A stretch of 64,000 bases of DNA from Proteocatella sp041738345 (GCA_041738345.1 JBGSPX010000057.1:36531-100530); one strand, 5' to 3'. Counted from the first letter of the stretch, positions 1 through 8,302 are shown. The notes: a model not told the origin generated them from the letters alone. A program made the numbers and translations.

Positions 1-1297
1 CTGATGGAATATGCCCCTGTGTAGGTGCAAAGCCTGGCATTCCGTGTTTTTTACCAAATTCTAAAAGTTGTGATTTTTCAAGTTCACCTCTTTTTACTCC
101 AAGCGCAGCTATCATTTTGTAGTTAGCTTCTGGTACATCTCCTGCTCCTGCAAGTTTTGTAACGTCTGGATTTTGCATTTCCACTGAATATTTATCTATA
201 TCAGTTATCTTTAAATTTCCTTTATCTAGTGGCATTGTTATTAATGAAGTTATTACTGCTTGTGGAGATGACCCTGTTCCTACAGTATGTCTTCCTACAA
301 GATTTGTATTTAAATATGGAGATATTCCATCATCTTCTGATACAAGAATCGCAAATCCTCCAAGCACATCTTCAAGCACTGGTGCATCTTTTTTAACATG
401 ATCTTTAGCATTCATTCCAAGTTTAGCTGTAGCTCCGCCTCCTACTACAACGACATTTTTATATACACCTGCTTTTACTAGAGACGCTGCTGCAATAACT
501 GAATGTGTAGGCCCTGCGCAGAAGCCTCTCATATCTGAACCTGTAGAGTTTACAAATCCACAACACTCTGCTATGGCTTTTGCAAAGTTACCACCGCCTC
601 TTTGGTTCATGTCTCCACAAGCTTCTTCTGAGCACTCTATTACATACTCTATTTCAGATGGTGCTATTCCTGCATTCTTTATAAGATGTCTTGCCGCTAA
701 AACTCCTGATGCTTTAACCACAAGATTTTCAAACATTACATGCGCTGTAAGATTGTCGTCTACATCATGCGCTCTTTTTATACATCCTACAAGTTTTCCT
801 TCATGCTCAAGTGGTTCAGAATGCTCATTGTTTACAAGTGATTCTATTACTTCAAACTCTTCTCCTGTTTTAAAACAAGCTAGATCTTGTTCTGTAAATA
901 TTGGATCTTCTTTTATTTTAGCCACTACCATTTCAGTAAACTCTTTTGACAGCTTTACTAAATCAAAAGCATCTGATATTTTAATCATAGCTATAAATTC
1001 TGCCTGAGGCTGTATTTCGCCGTATTTACCATATCTTGATGCATTTTCAATCTTGTGTTTAAACCAAGGCTGAGAATAGTTATCTAGGTCTTCTGGCTTT
1101 ATATTTCCAATATATGCCTGGTTTGGCGGATATGAAACTACGTCTTCATAACTTCTAACGTGGTTTTTTACCACTTTTAAAAATTCTGATTCTGGGTTTG
1201 TTTTCATTTCTACTTGACACGTTGTTCCGTTATTTACTATCATATCAGGGGTATGTACTAGTATATAACTTGCATTTTTAAGTACGGCTTTAGACAT
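1..1297 (-). CDS. grdC: Glycine reductase complex protein C, beta subunit (partial, 3' end outside window)
   Basis: Protein C receives the Se-carboxymethyl group carried by GrdA and releases acetyl phosphate. The translation starts MSKAVLKNASYILVH at 1297 behind a GGAGG site and stays open to the window edge, giving about 432 residues of a family usually near 510, so the C-terminus is missing. A GFCAGPTHS cysteine motif, typical of this FabH/thiolase-like family, is visible around residue 260. It is the last grd gene in view; grdD would be expected just outside. A strong hairpin separates it from grdB. Family assignment is from recognised sequence and operon order. Confidence 0.93.
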   Translation of the reverse strand, partial: MSKAVLKNASYILVHTPDMIVNNGTTCQVEMKTNPESEFLKVVKNHVRSYEDVVSYPPNQAYIGNIKPEDLDNYSQPWFKHKIENASRYGKYGEIQPQAEFIAMIKISDAFDLVKLSKEFTEMVVAKIKEDPIFTEQDLACFKTGEEFEVIESLVNNEHSEPLEHEGKLVGCIKRAHDVDDNLTAHVMFENLVVKASGVLAARHLIKNAGIAPSEIEYVIECSEEACGDMNQRGGGNFAKAIAECCGFVNSTGSDMRGFCAGPTHSVIAAASLVKAGVYKNVVVVGGGATAKLGMNAKDHVKKDAPVLEDVLGGFAILVSEDDGISPYLNTNLVGRHTVGTGSSPQAVITSLITMPLDKGNLKITDIDKYSVEMQNPDVTKLAGAGDVPEANYKMIAALGVKRGELEKSQLLEFGKKHGMPGFAPTQGHIPS

Positions 1298-1329
1298 CTT
1301 TTAATCCTCCATATATTTTTAATTATTAA

Positions 1330-1359
1330 AAATTAGATGGGCGTTTGCCCATCTAATTT
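1330..1359 (-). terminator. Intra-operon hairpin between grdB and grdC
   Basis: A perfect 13-bp stem (AAATTAGATGGGC with its complement) has a 4-nt loop. On the minus strand it is followed by UUAAUAAUU. It lies between the grdB stop and the grdC start, so it may be a partial terminator or an mRNA-processing or 3'-protecting element that makes grdEAB mRNA more abundant than grdCD mRNA. The role is inferred. Confidence 0.65.
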
Positions 1360-1373
1360 GTTTTAATTTACAA

Positions 1374-2684
1374 TTAATCTTCAAACACCGTCTGAACATG
1401 AACTTCAGTTTGTAATGCTTTAAGTGCTTTCATAACTAATTTTCTTCTAAGTGATTTTTCTTCTTTTGCATCAAGTGCTGGGTTTCCAAGTGGATGTGGA
1501 ATTGCGATTGTTGGAATTATTCTATTTGCTCCAACTGTTAATGAAATAGGAACTACTGTACACATGTGTACTACTGGTATTCCAGCTCTCTCTATTTCTT
1601 TTACCATCGTTGCTCCGCAACGAGTACAAGTACCTCACGTAGATGTAAGGATAACTGCATCTACTTTCGCTGCAAGAAGGTCTTCTGCAATTGCGGCTGC
1701 AAATTTTTTAGAACTTGCAACTGAAGTTCCATTTCCAACAGTTGTATAGAAATAATCATGTAGTTTGCCTATAACACCTTCTTTTTCAAGATCTCTTAGT
1801 ACGTCTACTGGAATTACTCTATCAGCATCTGCATTTGCATAAGTTGGGTCATACCCACCATGTGCAGTTTCATGATCTTCAGCTGTAAGATTATCAAATT
1901 TTGATATATCATATTTTCCATATTTTTGAGCTGATGAAGACTCAATTCTGTCTGGATTTCCTTTTGGAACTATACCGCCTGATGTAACTATAGCGATTTT
2001 AGCTTTTGTTAAATCAACTACTGGTTGATTAGGAGCTACTCTATCAAAAGCAGGCATCGGATACTCAGTAGTATACTCTTCTCCTTTAAGTTTTGCAACA
2101 AGCATTTCTACAGCTCTAGTTGCTCCTCTTTTTTCAGAGAACATATTAACACGTACACCTCTTTCGATGTAGCCTTCTTCAGAAGGAGTTCCTATTGATT
2201 CTCCATGAAGAATTTTTAGTGCAAATTTAGCAAGCGCTGGAAGTGCTTTTCTCATTCCTGCTGCTGAATCTGTAGTTCTTACTATATACAATTCTTTTCT
2301 AAATACATCCACTCCAGGATTCTCATCATACATTGCAGTAACAACTTTTATGCCTAGTTCTTCTTGTATCATTGTAGATACTGTTCCACAAGCCATTCCG
2401 TATCTTCCTGCATTGAATGCTGGTCCTGCTATAATCATATCTGGATTTGCAGATTTTATAAGTTCTAAAACTTGCGTTTTAGCTGTTTCAAGATTTTCGT
2501 TAAAGTATGAGTCTCCACACACTACTGTAGCAACTATTTCAGCTTCTTCTCCTAAATTTTTTTGAAGTTGCTGGCTTATTGGTGGCATTCCTTCAAATAT
2601 ATGTGGTTCTGTCCCTGCTTTTTCCTCTCCACCTATTCCAGCGTAGAACTGGTTAATATAGTGGACTACTCTCGCTTTTCCCAT
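1374..2684 (-). CDS. grdB: Glycine reductase protein B, selenoprotein subunit (in-frame UGA = Sec350)
   Basis: This is the substrate-specific selenoprotein of glycine reductase. Its Sec attacks the Schiff base formed between glycine and the GrdE-derived pyruvoyl group. The frame is open from an ATG at 2684 (GGAGG upstream) to a UGA at 1635-1637 and continues in frame to TAA at 1374, giving 436 residues, the usual GrdB length. The context is TST-U-GTCTRCGATMV, the family's Sec site, at residue 350. The downstream open stretch beginning MVKEIERAG is the C-terminal part of this protein and not a separate gene. The gene lies 34 nt after grdA. Confidence 0.97.
1608..1622 (-). promoter_or_regulatory. 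SECIS-like hairpin in grdB
   Basis: Twelve nucleotides after the UGA the minus strand reads CGTTGC-GGA-GCAACG, a perfect 6-bp stem with a G-starting triloop. Bacterial SECIS elements lie inside the coding region at about this distance and have G in the apical loop. The element is seen directly; its function as the SelB-binding site is inferred. Confidence 0.55.
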
Positions 2685-2718
2685 ATTATAGCCTCCTTCG
2701 TTTATATAACAACTGGTA

Positions 2719-3189
2719 TTAGAATTTGCAGAATTCGCTTCTAATGTTGTTCATTTCTTCTATAATCTCATCCACGTTTAACACCATTTCCATCATTCCG
2801 ATTTGTTCTTCAAATATATCTGCATCCACAGCTTCTTTGAATTCTGGCTCTACCACGTGATATACTGCAAGTCCTAATTCTACACCCGCTAAAGGTCCTG
2901 CGAAAGTTGGATCTCCTGCTGTTACTGTTTCAGCTGCTAAACCAGCAGCTTCGGCTTCTGATGCACCTATTAATACCATAACGTTCTCTGCGCCATATTG
3001 GTCAGCAGCATCTTTAACACGTTTTTGGTTTTCTAGGTCCATAGCCCCAGCAGCAGTTCAGACAAAACATTCTGTTGATGAGTATATTACTTCCCCACCC
3101 GTTCCTTTTATACATTCTTCAATGGCTGGTCCTGGTATTCCGTCACGGTCGCCAATGATTATAAGTTTTTTTCCTTCGAAAAAGCTCAT
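2719..3189 (-). CDS. grdA: Glycine reductase selenoprotein A (in-frame UGA = Sec44)
   Basis: This small selenoprotein carries the carboxymethyl group from protein B to protein C on selenium and is re-reduced by thioredoxin. The true start is the ATG at 3189 (MSFFEGKKLIIIGDRDG) behind GGAGG. A UGA at 3058-3060 interrupts the frame within CFV-U-TAAGAMD, the conserved Cys-x2-Sec redox motif, placing Sec at residue 44 as in known GrdA. The total is 156 residues. Predicting from the downstream ATG (MDLENQKRV) would lose the catalytic N-terminus. It lies between grdE and grdB. Confidence 0.97.
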
Positions 3190-3241
3190 TGTATTCCTCC
3201 TATATCTATCTCATTATTTAAATTTCATTTTCACTTTAATT

Positions 3242-4528
3242 TTAGTATGTTCTTGCTGTTAGATATCCAAAGCCTACTTCACTTGTAGCTCCTGTTATAG
3301 CTTGGATTTCTACTTCTAACGATCCATCTTCTCTAGTTGATCCTGCAAATCCTCCAGCGATATAATCTACTACTTCTATATGACCTATTATTTTATCTAA
3401 CTTTGGAAGTGTTATAATCATATTCGCATTTCCATTTGATATACAAGCATCTCCTGCTGGATCTGAATCTGCAAGTGATTGTGATGCTCCATCTCTTCCT
3501 GCATACTCGTCTGTAACTATTACAGTTTTAATTCCTTTTGCAGTGATTTTTTTACAGTTCATCATAAGGTCTGTATCTGGATTTCCAAAGCCTTCTTCTG
3601 AAATTATTACTGCATCAAGTCCCATATATTCAGCTAATTTCGCTGACCAGTTTGAAGATCTTTCTTTATCTGCAAGATATACATTTTCATTCGTAATGAT
3701 TACTCCCATGAAGTTATATTCTTTTCCATGCAGTTTGTAAAGATCATGGATTATTGGGCTATTCATGTGTACGTAAGTTGGATTTTTATCACATGCAGAT
3801 ACACAGTTTCCTGAAACAATAGCCCCATCCATAATTTCTGTTGGGTATATTATTGTTGGTACTATTTTCTTAGCATCTACTCCATATACATATGTATCAT
3901 GAAGAAGTCCTTGAGTTTGAAGCATGTATACATATGCTACTTTTGGAAGTTCTGGATACTGTGCCGCTTGCTCAAATAATGGTTTTGTTTCATAAACATT
4001 TACTTCATCTGGAGTAACAGTTCTTCCAGCTTCTCCTAAGTATTTAGCCGCTTTAAATCCTACTATTCTAACTGCTTCTTCATGTGCATGTTGAAGAAGT
4101 CCATCAGCAGGCTCTGCTATTACTACTAAATTACAAGTTTTTGAGAATGGAGTATATTCTGCTCCTGGACCAGTCATGTCTATTATTCCCTCTTGGAAAC
4201 CAACTATTTTTCCTGTAGTAACTACAGCTGCACCTTTAAGTACATTAGTTTTTCCTTCTCCTACAACATCCACTTTGCTTAGGAATCCTGGGAATATTCC
4301 ACCTTTTCCTTCTACTTTTACTCTTGGTTCGATTACGTCTTTTACAGGTGTTATTCTTACACTCTCACCTGGCTTAACTATTTCTAAATCGATTGATTTA
4401 ATATGCTCATCTTCTGAAAGTAAGTTAACTAATTCTTCTTTGTTAACATACAGTACCCCATTTTCAACCTTAGTTGCACTGGCAAATTGTATGTCTTTTA
4501 TGAAGATATTTCCTACCTCTAAACGCAT
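3242..4528 (-). CDS. grdE: Glycine reductase protein B proprotein GrdE (pyruvoyl precursor)
   Basis: This 428-residue proprotein is self-cleaved into the alpha and beta subunits of protein B. The cleavage exposes a pyruvoyl (carbonyl) group that binds the amino group of glycine. The cleavage motif GNCVSACDKN is present with Asn241-Cys242, the cleavage position known for the family. The start ATG at 4528 has AGGAGGTG upstream. It lies between trxA and grdA, which supports assignment as the glycine-specific proprotein rather than a sarcosine or betaine paralog; specificity is inferred from the operon. Confidence 0.95.
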   Translation of the reverse strand: MRLEVGNIFIKDIQFASATKVENGVLYVNKEELVNLLSEDEHIKSIDLEIVKPGESVRITPVKDVIEPRVKVEGKGGIFPGFLSKVDVVGEGKTNVLKGAAVVTTGKIVGFQEGIIDMTGPGAEYTPFSKTCNLVVIAEPADGLLQHAHEEAVRIVGFKAAKYLGEAGRTVTPDEVNVYETKPLFEQAAQYPELPKVAYVYMLQTQGLLHDTYVYGVDAKKIVPTIIYPTEIMDGAIVSGNCVSACDKNPTYVHMNSPIIHDLYKLHGKEYNFMGVIITNENVYLADKERSSNWSAKLAEYMGLDAVIISEEGFGNPDTDLMMNCKKITAKGIKTVIVTDEYAGRDGASQSLADSDPAGDACISNGNANMIITLPKLDKIIGHIEVVDYIAGGFAGSTREDGSLEVEIQAITGATSEVGFGYLTARTY

Positions 4529-4587
4529 ATAGCCACCTCCTAATTTTCCTCAAGATATTTTCAAGTTATATATCTAAAAATACTTTA

Positions 4588-4905
4588 TTATACGTATTTT
4601 TTGATCATTGCTTCGATGTTTGCTGCTGTAGCATCATCTTTTGTAAGTTCATCAATTTTTGCGCCATCTTTGTACACTGCCATTGTTGGAAGTCCAAGCA
4701 CTTTTTCTTTTATTGCAAGTCTTCTTGCTTTTGTAGAGTCTAATTTTCCAAATTTCATACTTTCACCATAAGCTTCTGCAAGTTTTTCAACATCTGGCAT
4801 AAGCGCTTTGCATGGTTCACAGCCTTCACTCCAAAAATCTACAAATACATATCCCTCTGCTTTTAGTACCTCTTGTTCAAAATTATCTTTGTCAAATATA
4901 ACCAT
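4588..4905 (-). CDS. trxA: Thioredoxin with GCEPC active site
   Basis: This 105-residue thioredoxin delivers electrons from TrxB to GrdA. The active site is WSEGCEPC (Cys29 and Cys32) in place of the usual WCGPC. Variant sites of this type are characteristic of the thioredoxins of glycine-reducing clostridia. A GGAGG site precedes the ATG. It sits between trxB and grdE, so its main partner should be the glycine reductase complex, although a general disulfide-reducing role is also possible. Confidence 0.95.
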   Translation of the reverse strand: MVIFDKDNFEQEVLKAEGYVFVDFWSEGCEPCKALMPDVEKLAEAYGESMKFGKLDSTKARRLAIKEKVLGLPTMAVYKDGAKIDELTKDDATAANIEAMIKKYV

Positions 4906-4997
4906 AATATTTTCCTCCTTATTTTATCAATAATTAATTCATTAAAATGTATTTTAAATTTTTTATAACTAAATTAATACCCCTTTTAAAAATTTAA

Positions 4998-5942
4998 TTA
5001 AAATTCATTATCCTCAACATATTTTTCTGCCATAACTGCTGCTATAGCTCCGTCTGCTGTAGCTGTAACTACTTGTCTTAAAAGTTTTTCTCTGCAATCT
5101 CCTGCTACAAAAACTCCTTCAAAATTAGTTCTCATAAGCTCATCACCTTTTATATAACCTTGCTCATTCATTGTAACTTTGCCTCTGAATAAACTAGTTT
5201 GAGGATCATAACCTGTAAATACAAATATTCCAAATGTTCCAAATTCTTCATCTGCATCAAACTGCTCTAATTCTCCAGTTTTCACATTCTTAAATACTAC
5301 AGATTCTACAATTCCATCGCCCTTTACTTCTTCAATTACCGAATCCCATTTAAATGCTATTTTAGGGTTTGCAAATGCTTTTTCTTGAATTGATTTTGCT
5401 GCTCTAAGCGCATCTCTTCTGTGAACTATAGTTACTTTTGATGCAAACTTTGTAAGAAACATAGCTTCTTCTACCGCTGAGTCTCCGCCACCTACAACAA
5501 ATACATCCATATCTTCAAAGAATGCTCCATCGCAAGTTGCACAATATGATACACCTTTTCCAGTAAGTTCTTTTTCTCCTGGACAACCTAATTTTTTAGG
5601 AACAGCGCCTGTAGCTATAATAACTGATTTTGCTTTATATTCTTCTTTTTCACATTTTATAGTTTTTACTTTGCTTTCAAAATCAAATTCGATTACTGTA
5701 TCCTTTATTCTTTCTGCACCAAATTCTTCACATTGTTCTACCATCCTTGCTATAAGTGATGGGCCTGTAGCATCATGAATTGAACCTGGGTAATTTGCAA
5801 CTTCATCTGTAGTTACAATTTGTCCTCCAGTTTTATCTTTTTCAATAATAAGCGTGCTCAGTCTCGCTCTTGCTCCGTATAATCCTGCTGCAAGTCCTGC
5901 TGGTCCTGCTCCTATTATTACTAAATCATAAATTTTCGACAT
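4998..5942 (-). CDS. trxB: Thioredoxin reductase (NADPH-type)
   Basis: This is a 314-residue low-molecular-weight thioredoxin reductase. It has an N-terminal FAD site (GAGPAGLAAG), redox disulfide CATC (Cys134, Cys137), a second nucleotide site GGGDSA (about 151-156) and an HRRDALRA motif. The last two match an NADPH-binding domain, unlike the ferredoxin-dependent clostridial variants that lack these basic residues. It reduces TrxA and so links NADPH to glycine reduction. The start has AGGAGG and lies 20 nt after grdX. Confidence 0.95.
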   Translation of the reverse strand: MSKIYDLVIIGAGPAGLAAGLYGARARLSTLIIEKDKTGGQIVTTDEVANYPGSIHDATGPSLIARMVEQCEEFGAERIKDTVIEFDFESKVKTIKCEKEEYKAKSVIIATGAVPKKLGCPGEKELTGKGVSYCATCDGAFFEDMDVFVVGGGDSAVEEAMFLTKFASKVTIVHRRDALRAAKSIQEKAFANPKIAFKWDSVIEEVKGDGIVESVVFKNVKTGELEQFDADEEFGTFGIFVFTGYDPQTSLFRGKVTMNEQGYIKGDELMRTNFEGVFVAGDCREKLLRQVVTATADGAIAAVMAEKYVEDNEF

Positions 5943-5962
5943 TGCGTATTCCTCCTAATTTT

Positions 5963-6334
5963 TTATTTAATCAAAGCATTTTTTATCAAATCTAGATCAA
6001 TCACTCTAAAATCATCTAATATATTTTCTCTCCAAAGTGGAGTTTTTAGATCATGTTGAAGCTTTTCATAAACCTCAATTGCGCCATCTATTAATTCTAA
6101 TGAGAATAAATCTAGTTGATCTCCTTTTTCTATTGCAATTGATTTATATGGAGTTTCATTCGGCTTTATGCTACCTGAAAGCGGATGTGTCAAAAGTATA
6201 TAATTCTTATGTACATAATCCCTAACCTTTAGAAGTACTTCTACATATCCACCGTCTATAAACTCTACAGTATACTTCTCTAATGGTTCAAAAAAATCTC
6301 TTACGTTCTTATTGTTTGTAATTACTAATCTCAT
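5963..6334 (-). CDS. grdX: GrdX family protein
   Basis: This 123-residue protein matches GrdX, the small conserved first gene of many glycine reductase operons, whose biochemical role is not established. It begins MRLVITNNKNVRDFF. No membrane segment, signal peptide or metal motif is visible. It is the first coding gene after the glycine riboswitch and terminator, so it is the closest gene under glycine control. Assignment rests on sequence recognition and position. Confidence 0.88.
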   Translation of the reverse strand: MRLVITNNKNVRDFFEPLEKYTVEFIDGGYVEVLLKVRDYVHKNYILLTHPLSGSIKPNETPYKSIAIEKGDQLDLFSLELIDGAIEVYEKLQHDLKTPLWRENILDDFRVIDLDLIKNALIK

Positions 6335-6377
6335 GAAGTCACCATCTCTTTATAAATAACGTTTTCCTTATTAGGGT

Positions 6378-6407
6378 AAAAAATAAGGGAATCTCGCCGA
6401 GATTCCC
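6378..6407 (-). terminator. Terminator of the glycine riboswitch expression platform
   Basis: A GGGAATCTC-GGC-GAGATTCCC hairpin is followed on the minus strand by TTATTTTTT. It lies just after the glycine aptamer and before grdX. This is the arrangement of a riboswitch expression platform. Whether glycine prevents or favours termination cannot be told by eye, but an ON switch would fit the catabolic role. Confidence 0.85.
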
Positions 6408-6414
6408 TGTTATA

Positions 6415-6530
6415 CCAGAGTGTTGTCAGAATTAAGTCCTTTTACCTGAGAATTTCATCAAAGAATGGCATCCTTTGACTTGTCCCTTCGGTGGCTACTA
6501 AAGCGCTCTCCCTAATCCATCATTCAACCT
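6415..6530 (-). ncRNA. Glycine riboswitch (single aptamer) upstream of grdX
   Basis: On the minus strand the leader contains the conserved glycine aptamer blocks in order: GGGAGAGCGC, ACCGAAGGGACAAG, TTCTCAGGTAAAAGGAC and CTCTGG. Only one aptamer copy is visible. It precedes a terminator hairpin and the grd operon, so glycine would control the genes that reduce it. Identification is by consensus; tandem or ghost-aptamer status would need a covariance search. Confidence 0.9.
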
Positions 6531-6572
6531 TATAATTAAGTTTTATTATTTTTATTAACTTCCTTTATGGAT

Positions 6573-6601
6573 ATGATAATACAAAAATAAAAATTTATCA
6601 A
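6573..6601 (-). promoter_or_regulatory. Predicted sigma-A promoter of the grd operon
   Basis: On the minus strand TTGATA (6596-6601) and TATCAT (6573-6578) are separated by 17 nt, and the riboswitch begins about 40 nt downstream. Predicted by eye only. Confidence 0.55.
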
Positions 6602-6672
6602 TACTTTTTTTGAATTTTTTAGAATATTTTTTTAAAAGCTGTTATTTTTTTATCTTTTAACCACTTTATAAA

Positions 6673-7143
6673 TTATCTCATATTTTGTATTCCAACTTGT
6701 CTTAAAACTTCGTAAACTCCTATAGCAACTGAATTAGACAGATTAAGAGATCTTATTCTGTCTTCATTGACCATTGGAATTCTTACCATATTTTCTGGAT
6801 ATTTTTCTAAAATATTTTTTGATAACCCTTTTGTTTCTTTCCCGAAAATAAGGTAACAATTATCTTCATAATTCACATCGTAATGATTTTTTTGCGATTT
6901 AGTCGAAAATAAAAAATATTTTCCGTTAGGATTTTTTTCTTCAAATTCTGCAAAATTTTCATAGATATTTATTTTAACTAAATCAATATAGTCAAGCCCT
7001 GCTCTTTTCATATGTTTTTCATCCATTGAAAATCCAAGTGGCTTTACAAGATGTAGTACCGCATTTGTACACGCACATGTTCTTATTATATTTCCAGTAT
7101 TTTGTGGAATTTCCGGTTCCACTAAAACTATATTTATTGCCAT
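6673..7143 (-). CDS. trmL: tRNA (cytidine(34)-2'-O)-methyltransferase (SpoU/TrmL family)
   Basis: This SPOUT-fold methyltransferase of about 156 residues 2'-O-methylates the wobble base of tRNA-Leu isoacceptors. Visible motifs are the N-terminal PEIPQNTGNIIRTC block, the central FGKETKGL and the C-terminal RSLNLSNSVAIGVYEVLR SAM-binding knot. I chose the ATG at 7143 (MAINIVLVEPE) because AGAGGA lies in the right place and the family begins there; an ATG ten codons upstream has poorer support. It lies downstream of rpmA behind a terminator. Confidence 0.9.
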   Translation of the reverse strand: MAINIVLVEPEIPQNTGNIIRTCACTNAVLHLVKPLGFSMDEKHMKRAGLDYIDLVKINIYENFAEFEEKNPNGKYFLFSTKSQKNHYDVNYEDNCYLIFGKETKGLSKNILEKYPENMVRIPMVNEDRIRSLNLSNSVAIGVYEVLRQVGIQNMR

Positions 7144-7192
7144 AAGTATCCTCTTTCTTTTTACCCAATTCATTCATAATAAATCTTTATTC

Positions 7193-7222
7193 AAAAAAAA
7201 GAGTGCTTATGCACTCTTTTTT
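7193..7222 (-). terminator. Terminator after rpmA
   Basis: GAGTGC-ATAA-GCACTC is flanked by A and T runs; on the minus strand it ends in eight T. It lies just after the rpmA stop. The flanking A tract makes it potentially bidirectional. Confidence 0.85.
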
Positions 7223-7225
7223 CGA

Positions 7226-7504
7226 TTAAGCTGTATATATGCTTACTTGTTTACGTTTTTTATCTTTTCTTTCGAACTTAACTACTCCGTCTATTAATGC
7301 AAATAGAGTGTCATCGCCACCTCTACCAACATTAGTTCCTGGATGTATTTTAGTTCCTCTTTGTCTCATTATTATAGAGCCAGCTGTTACAACTTCTCCA
7401 TCGAACTTTTTAACACCAAGTCTTTTTGACTCAGAGTCACGACCATTCTTTGAAGATCCAACTCCTTTTTTACTAGCAAAAAGCTGAAGATTAATTCTTA
7501 TCAT
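7226..7504 (-). CDS. rpmA: Ribosomal protein bL27 with cleavable N-terminal extension
   Basis: This is a 92-residue large-subunit protein near the peptidyl transferase centre. Its N-terminus reads MIRINLQLFA-SKKGVGSSKNG. The NLQLFA extension before SKKG is the Firmicute type that must be removed by the protease Prp before L27 can work. The protease gene sits immediately upstream (start-stop gap of one base), consistent with co-expression in rplU-prp-rpmA. Confidence 0.97.
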   Translation of the reverse strand: MIRINLQLFASKKGVGSSKNGRDSESKRLGVKKFDGEVVTAGSIIMRQRGTKIHPGTNVGRGGDDTLFALIDGVVKFERKDKKRKQVSIYTA

Positions 7505-7505
7505 C

Positions 7506-7832
7506 CTACTGCACCTCCTCTTTTTTCAATTTTAAATATCTTCCATAGTCTTGAACTAGAGTTTCTATTCCAAGCTCAAAAGTATCTAATAGTGCATTTA
7601 TTGAAACATCATTATTTCTATTTTCAAGGCTAAATTCTAAATATCCATCGGATATTTCAAATTTAACATCTTTTTTTAGCACATCTGTAAGCCCATTTAA
7701 AATGGCCTGTGCTAAAACGGATACTGCCGCACATACAATATCTTCTCCATGAGCTGCATATTCGGCATGACCGGATACTACAACCTTTTCAATGCATTGC
7801 ATATTGTTTTTATAGATATTGACTTTAATCAT
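7506..7832 (-). CDS. prp: Ribosomal-processing cysteine protease Prp
   Basis: This 108-residue protease removes the N-terminal extension of ribosomal protein L27 in Firmicutes. The predicted catalytic pair is His22 in SGHAEYA and Cys34 in EDIVCAAVS, at the same numbering as the characterised Staphylococcus enzyme as I recall it. It lies between rplU and rpmA with only a few bases on either side. Confidence 0.93.
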   Translation of the reverse strand: MIKVNIYKNNMQCIEKVVVSGHAEYAAHGEDIVCAAVSVLAQAILNGLTDVLKKDVKFEISDGYLEFSLENRNNDVSINALLDTFELGIETLVQDYGRYLKLKKEEVQ

Positions 7833-7835
7833 ATC

Positions 7836-8135
7836 TTATGCGTTTATTGCTTCAACAGTAATTTTTGTATATGGCTGTCTGTGACCTTGTTTTCTTCTGT
7901 AGTCTTTTTTAGCCTTGTATTTGAAAACTATTATTTTCTTAGCTTTTCCATGAGAAACAACCTTCGCAGTTATTGTTCCAGCGTTCTCTCCTGTTGTTAG
8001 GCTTCCGTCTTTTGAAACTGCTACTGCTTTTATAGTAACGTTTTCACCTTCGTTTGCTGCTAATTTTTCTATGAATAAAGTATCTCCTACTTTTGCCATG
8101 TACTGTTTTCCACCAGTTTCGATTATTGCGTACAT
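7836..8135 (-). CDS. rplU: Ribosomal protein bL21
   Basis: This is a 99-residue L21 of the large ribosomal subunit, binding 23S rRNA. It begins MYAIIETGGKQYMAKVGD and has the typical KAKKDYRRKQGHRQPYT C-terminal block. It is the first gene of rplU-prp-rpmA. A GAGGAGG site precedes the ATG, and an L21 leader RNA lies just upstream. Confidence 0.97.
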   Translation of the reverse strand: MYAIIETGGKQYMAKVGDTLFIEKLAANEGENVTIKAVAVSKDGSLTTGENAGTITAKVVSHGKAKKIIVFKYKAKKDYRRKQGHRQPYTKITVEAINA

Positions 8136-8137
8136 CT

Positions 8138-8215
8138 TTACACCTCCTCATAATTAAGTCTCGCCGTCAGAGGCACCCAAAGGGTTTAATACCTGTTCCG
8201 TGCGGAATGCTTACC
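8138..8215 (-). ncRNA. L21 leader RNA
   Basis: The minus-strand 5' UTR reads ACAGGTATTAAACCCTTTGG, then GTGCCTCTGACGGCGAGAC and the rplU ribosome binding site. These are the conserved blocks of the ribosomal L21 leader family in Firmicutes, thought to mediate autoregulation of the rplU operon. Recognised by eye. Confidence 0.85.
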
Positions 8216-8220
8216 AAATT

Positions 8221-8249
8221 ATTTTATCAGAATAGCCGGTACGTGTCAA
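8221..8249 (-). promoter_or_regulatory. Promoter of the rplU operon
   Basis: TTGACA (8244-8249) and TAAAAT (8221-8226) on the minus strand have a 17-nt spacer, placing transcription start just ahead of the L21 leader. Confidence 0.7.
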
Positions 8250-8273
8250 GAATTATTTTAATTTTGTATACTT

Positions 8274-8302
8274 TTGACTATAATAAGATTCTGAATTATA
8301 AT
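8274..8302 (+). promoter_or_regulatory. Promoter of the radical SAM gene
   Basis: TTGACT (8274-8279) and TATAAT (8297-8302) are spaced by 17 nt, about 40 nt before the start codon. It is divergent from the rplU promoter. Confidence 0.65.

Noticed and set aside
573..1007. A 144-residue plus-strand open frame
   Set aside because: It is antisense to grdC, low in complexity, and has no ribosome site or recognisable domain.
1374..1607. A separate 77-residue gene beginning MVKEIERAG
   Set aside because: It is in frame with the upstream grdB stretch, has no ribosome site and encodes the conserved C-terminal part of GrdB after Sec350.
3058..3060. A clear SECIS hairpin after the grdA UGA
   Set aside because: No stem as convincing as that of grdB could be drawn by eye, so I do not list one.
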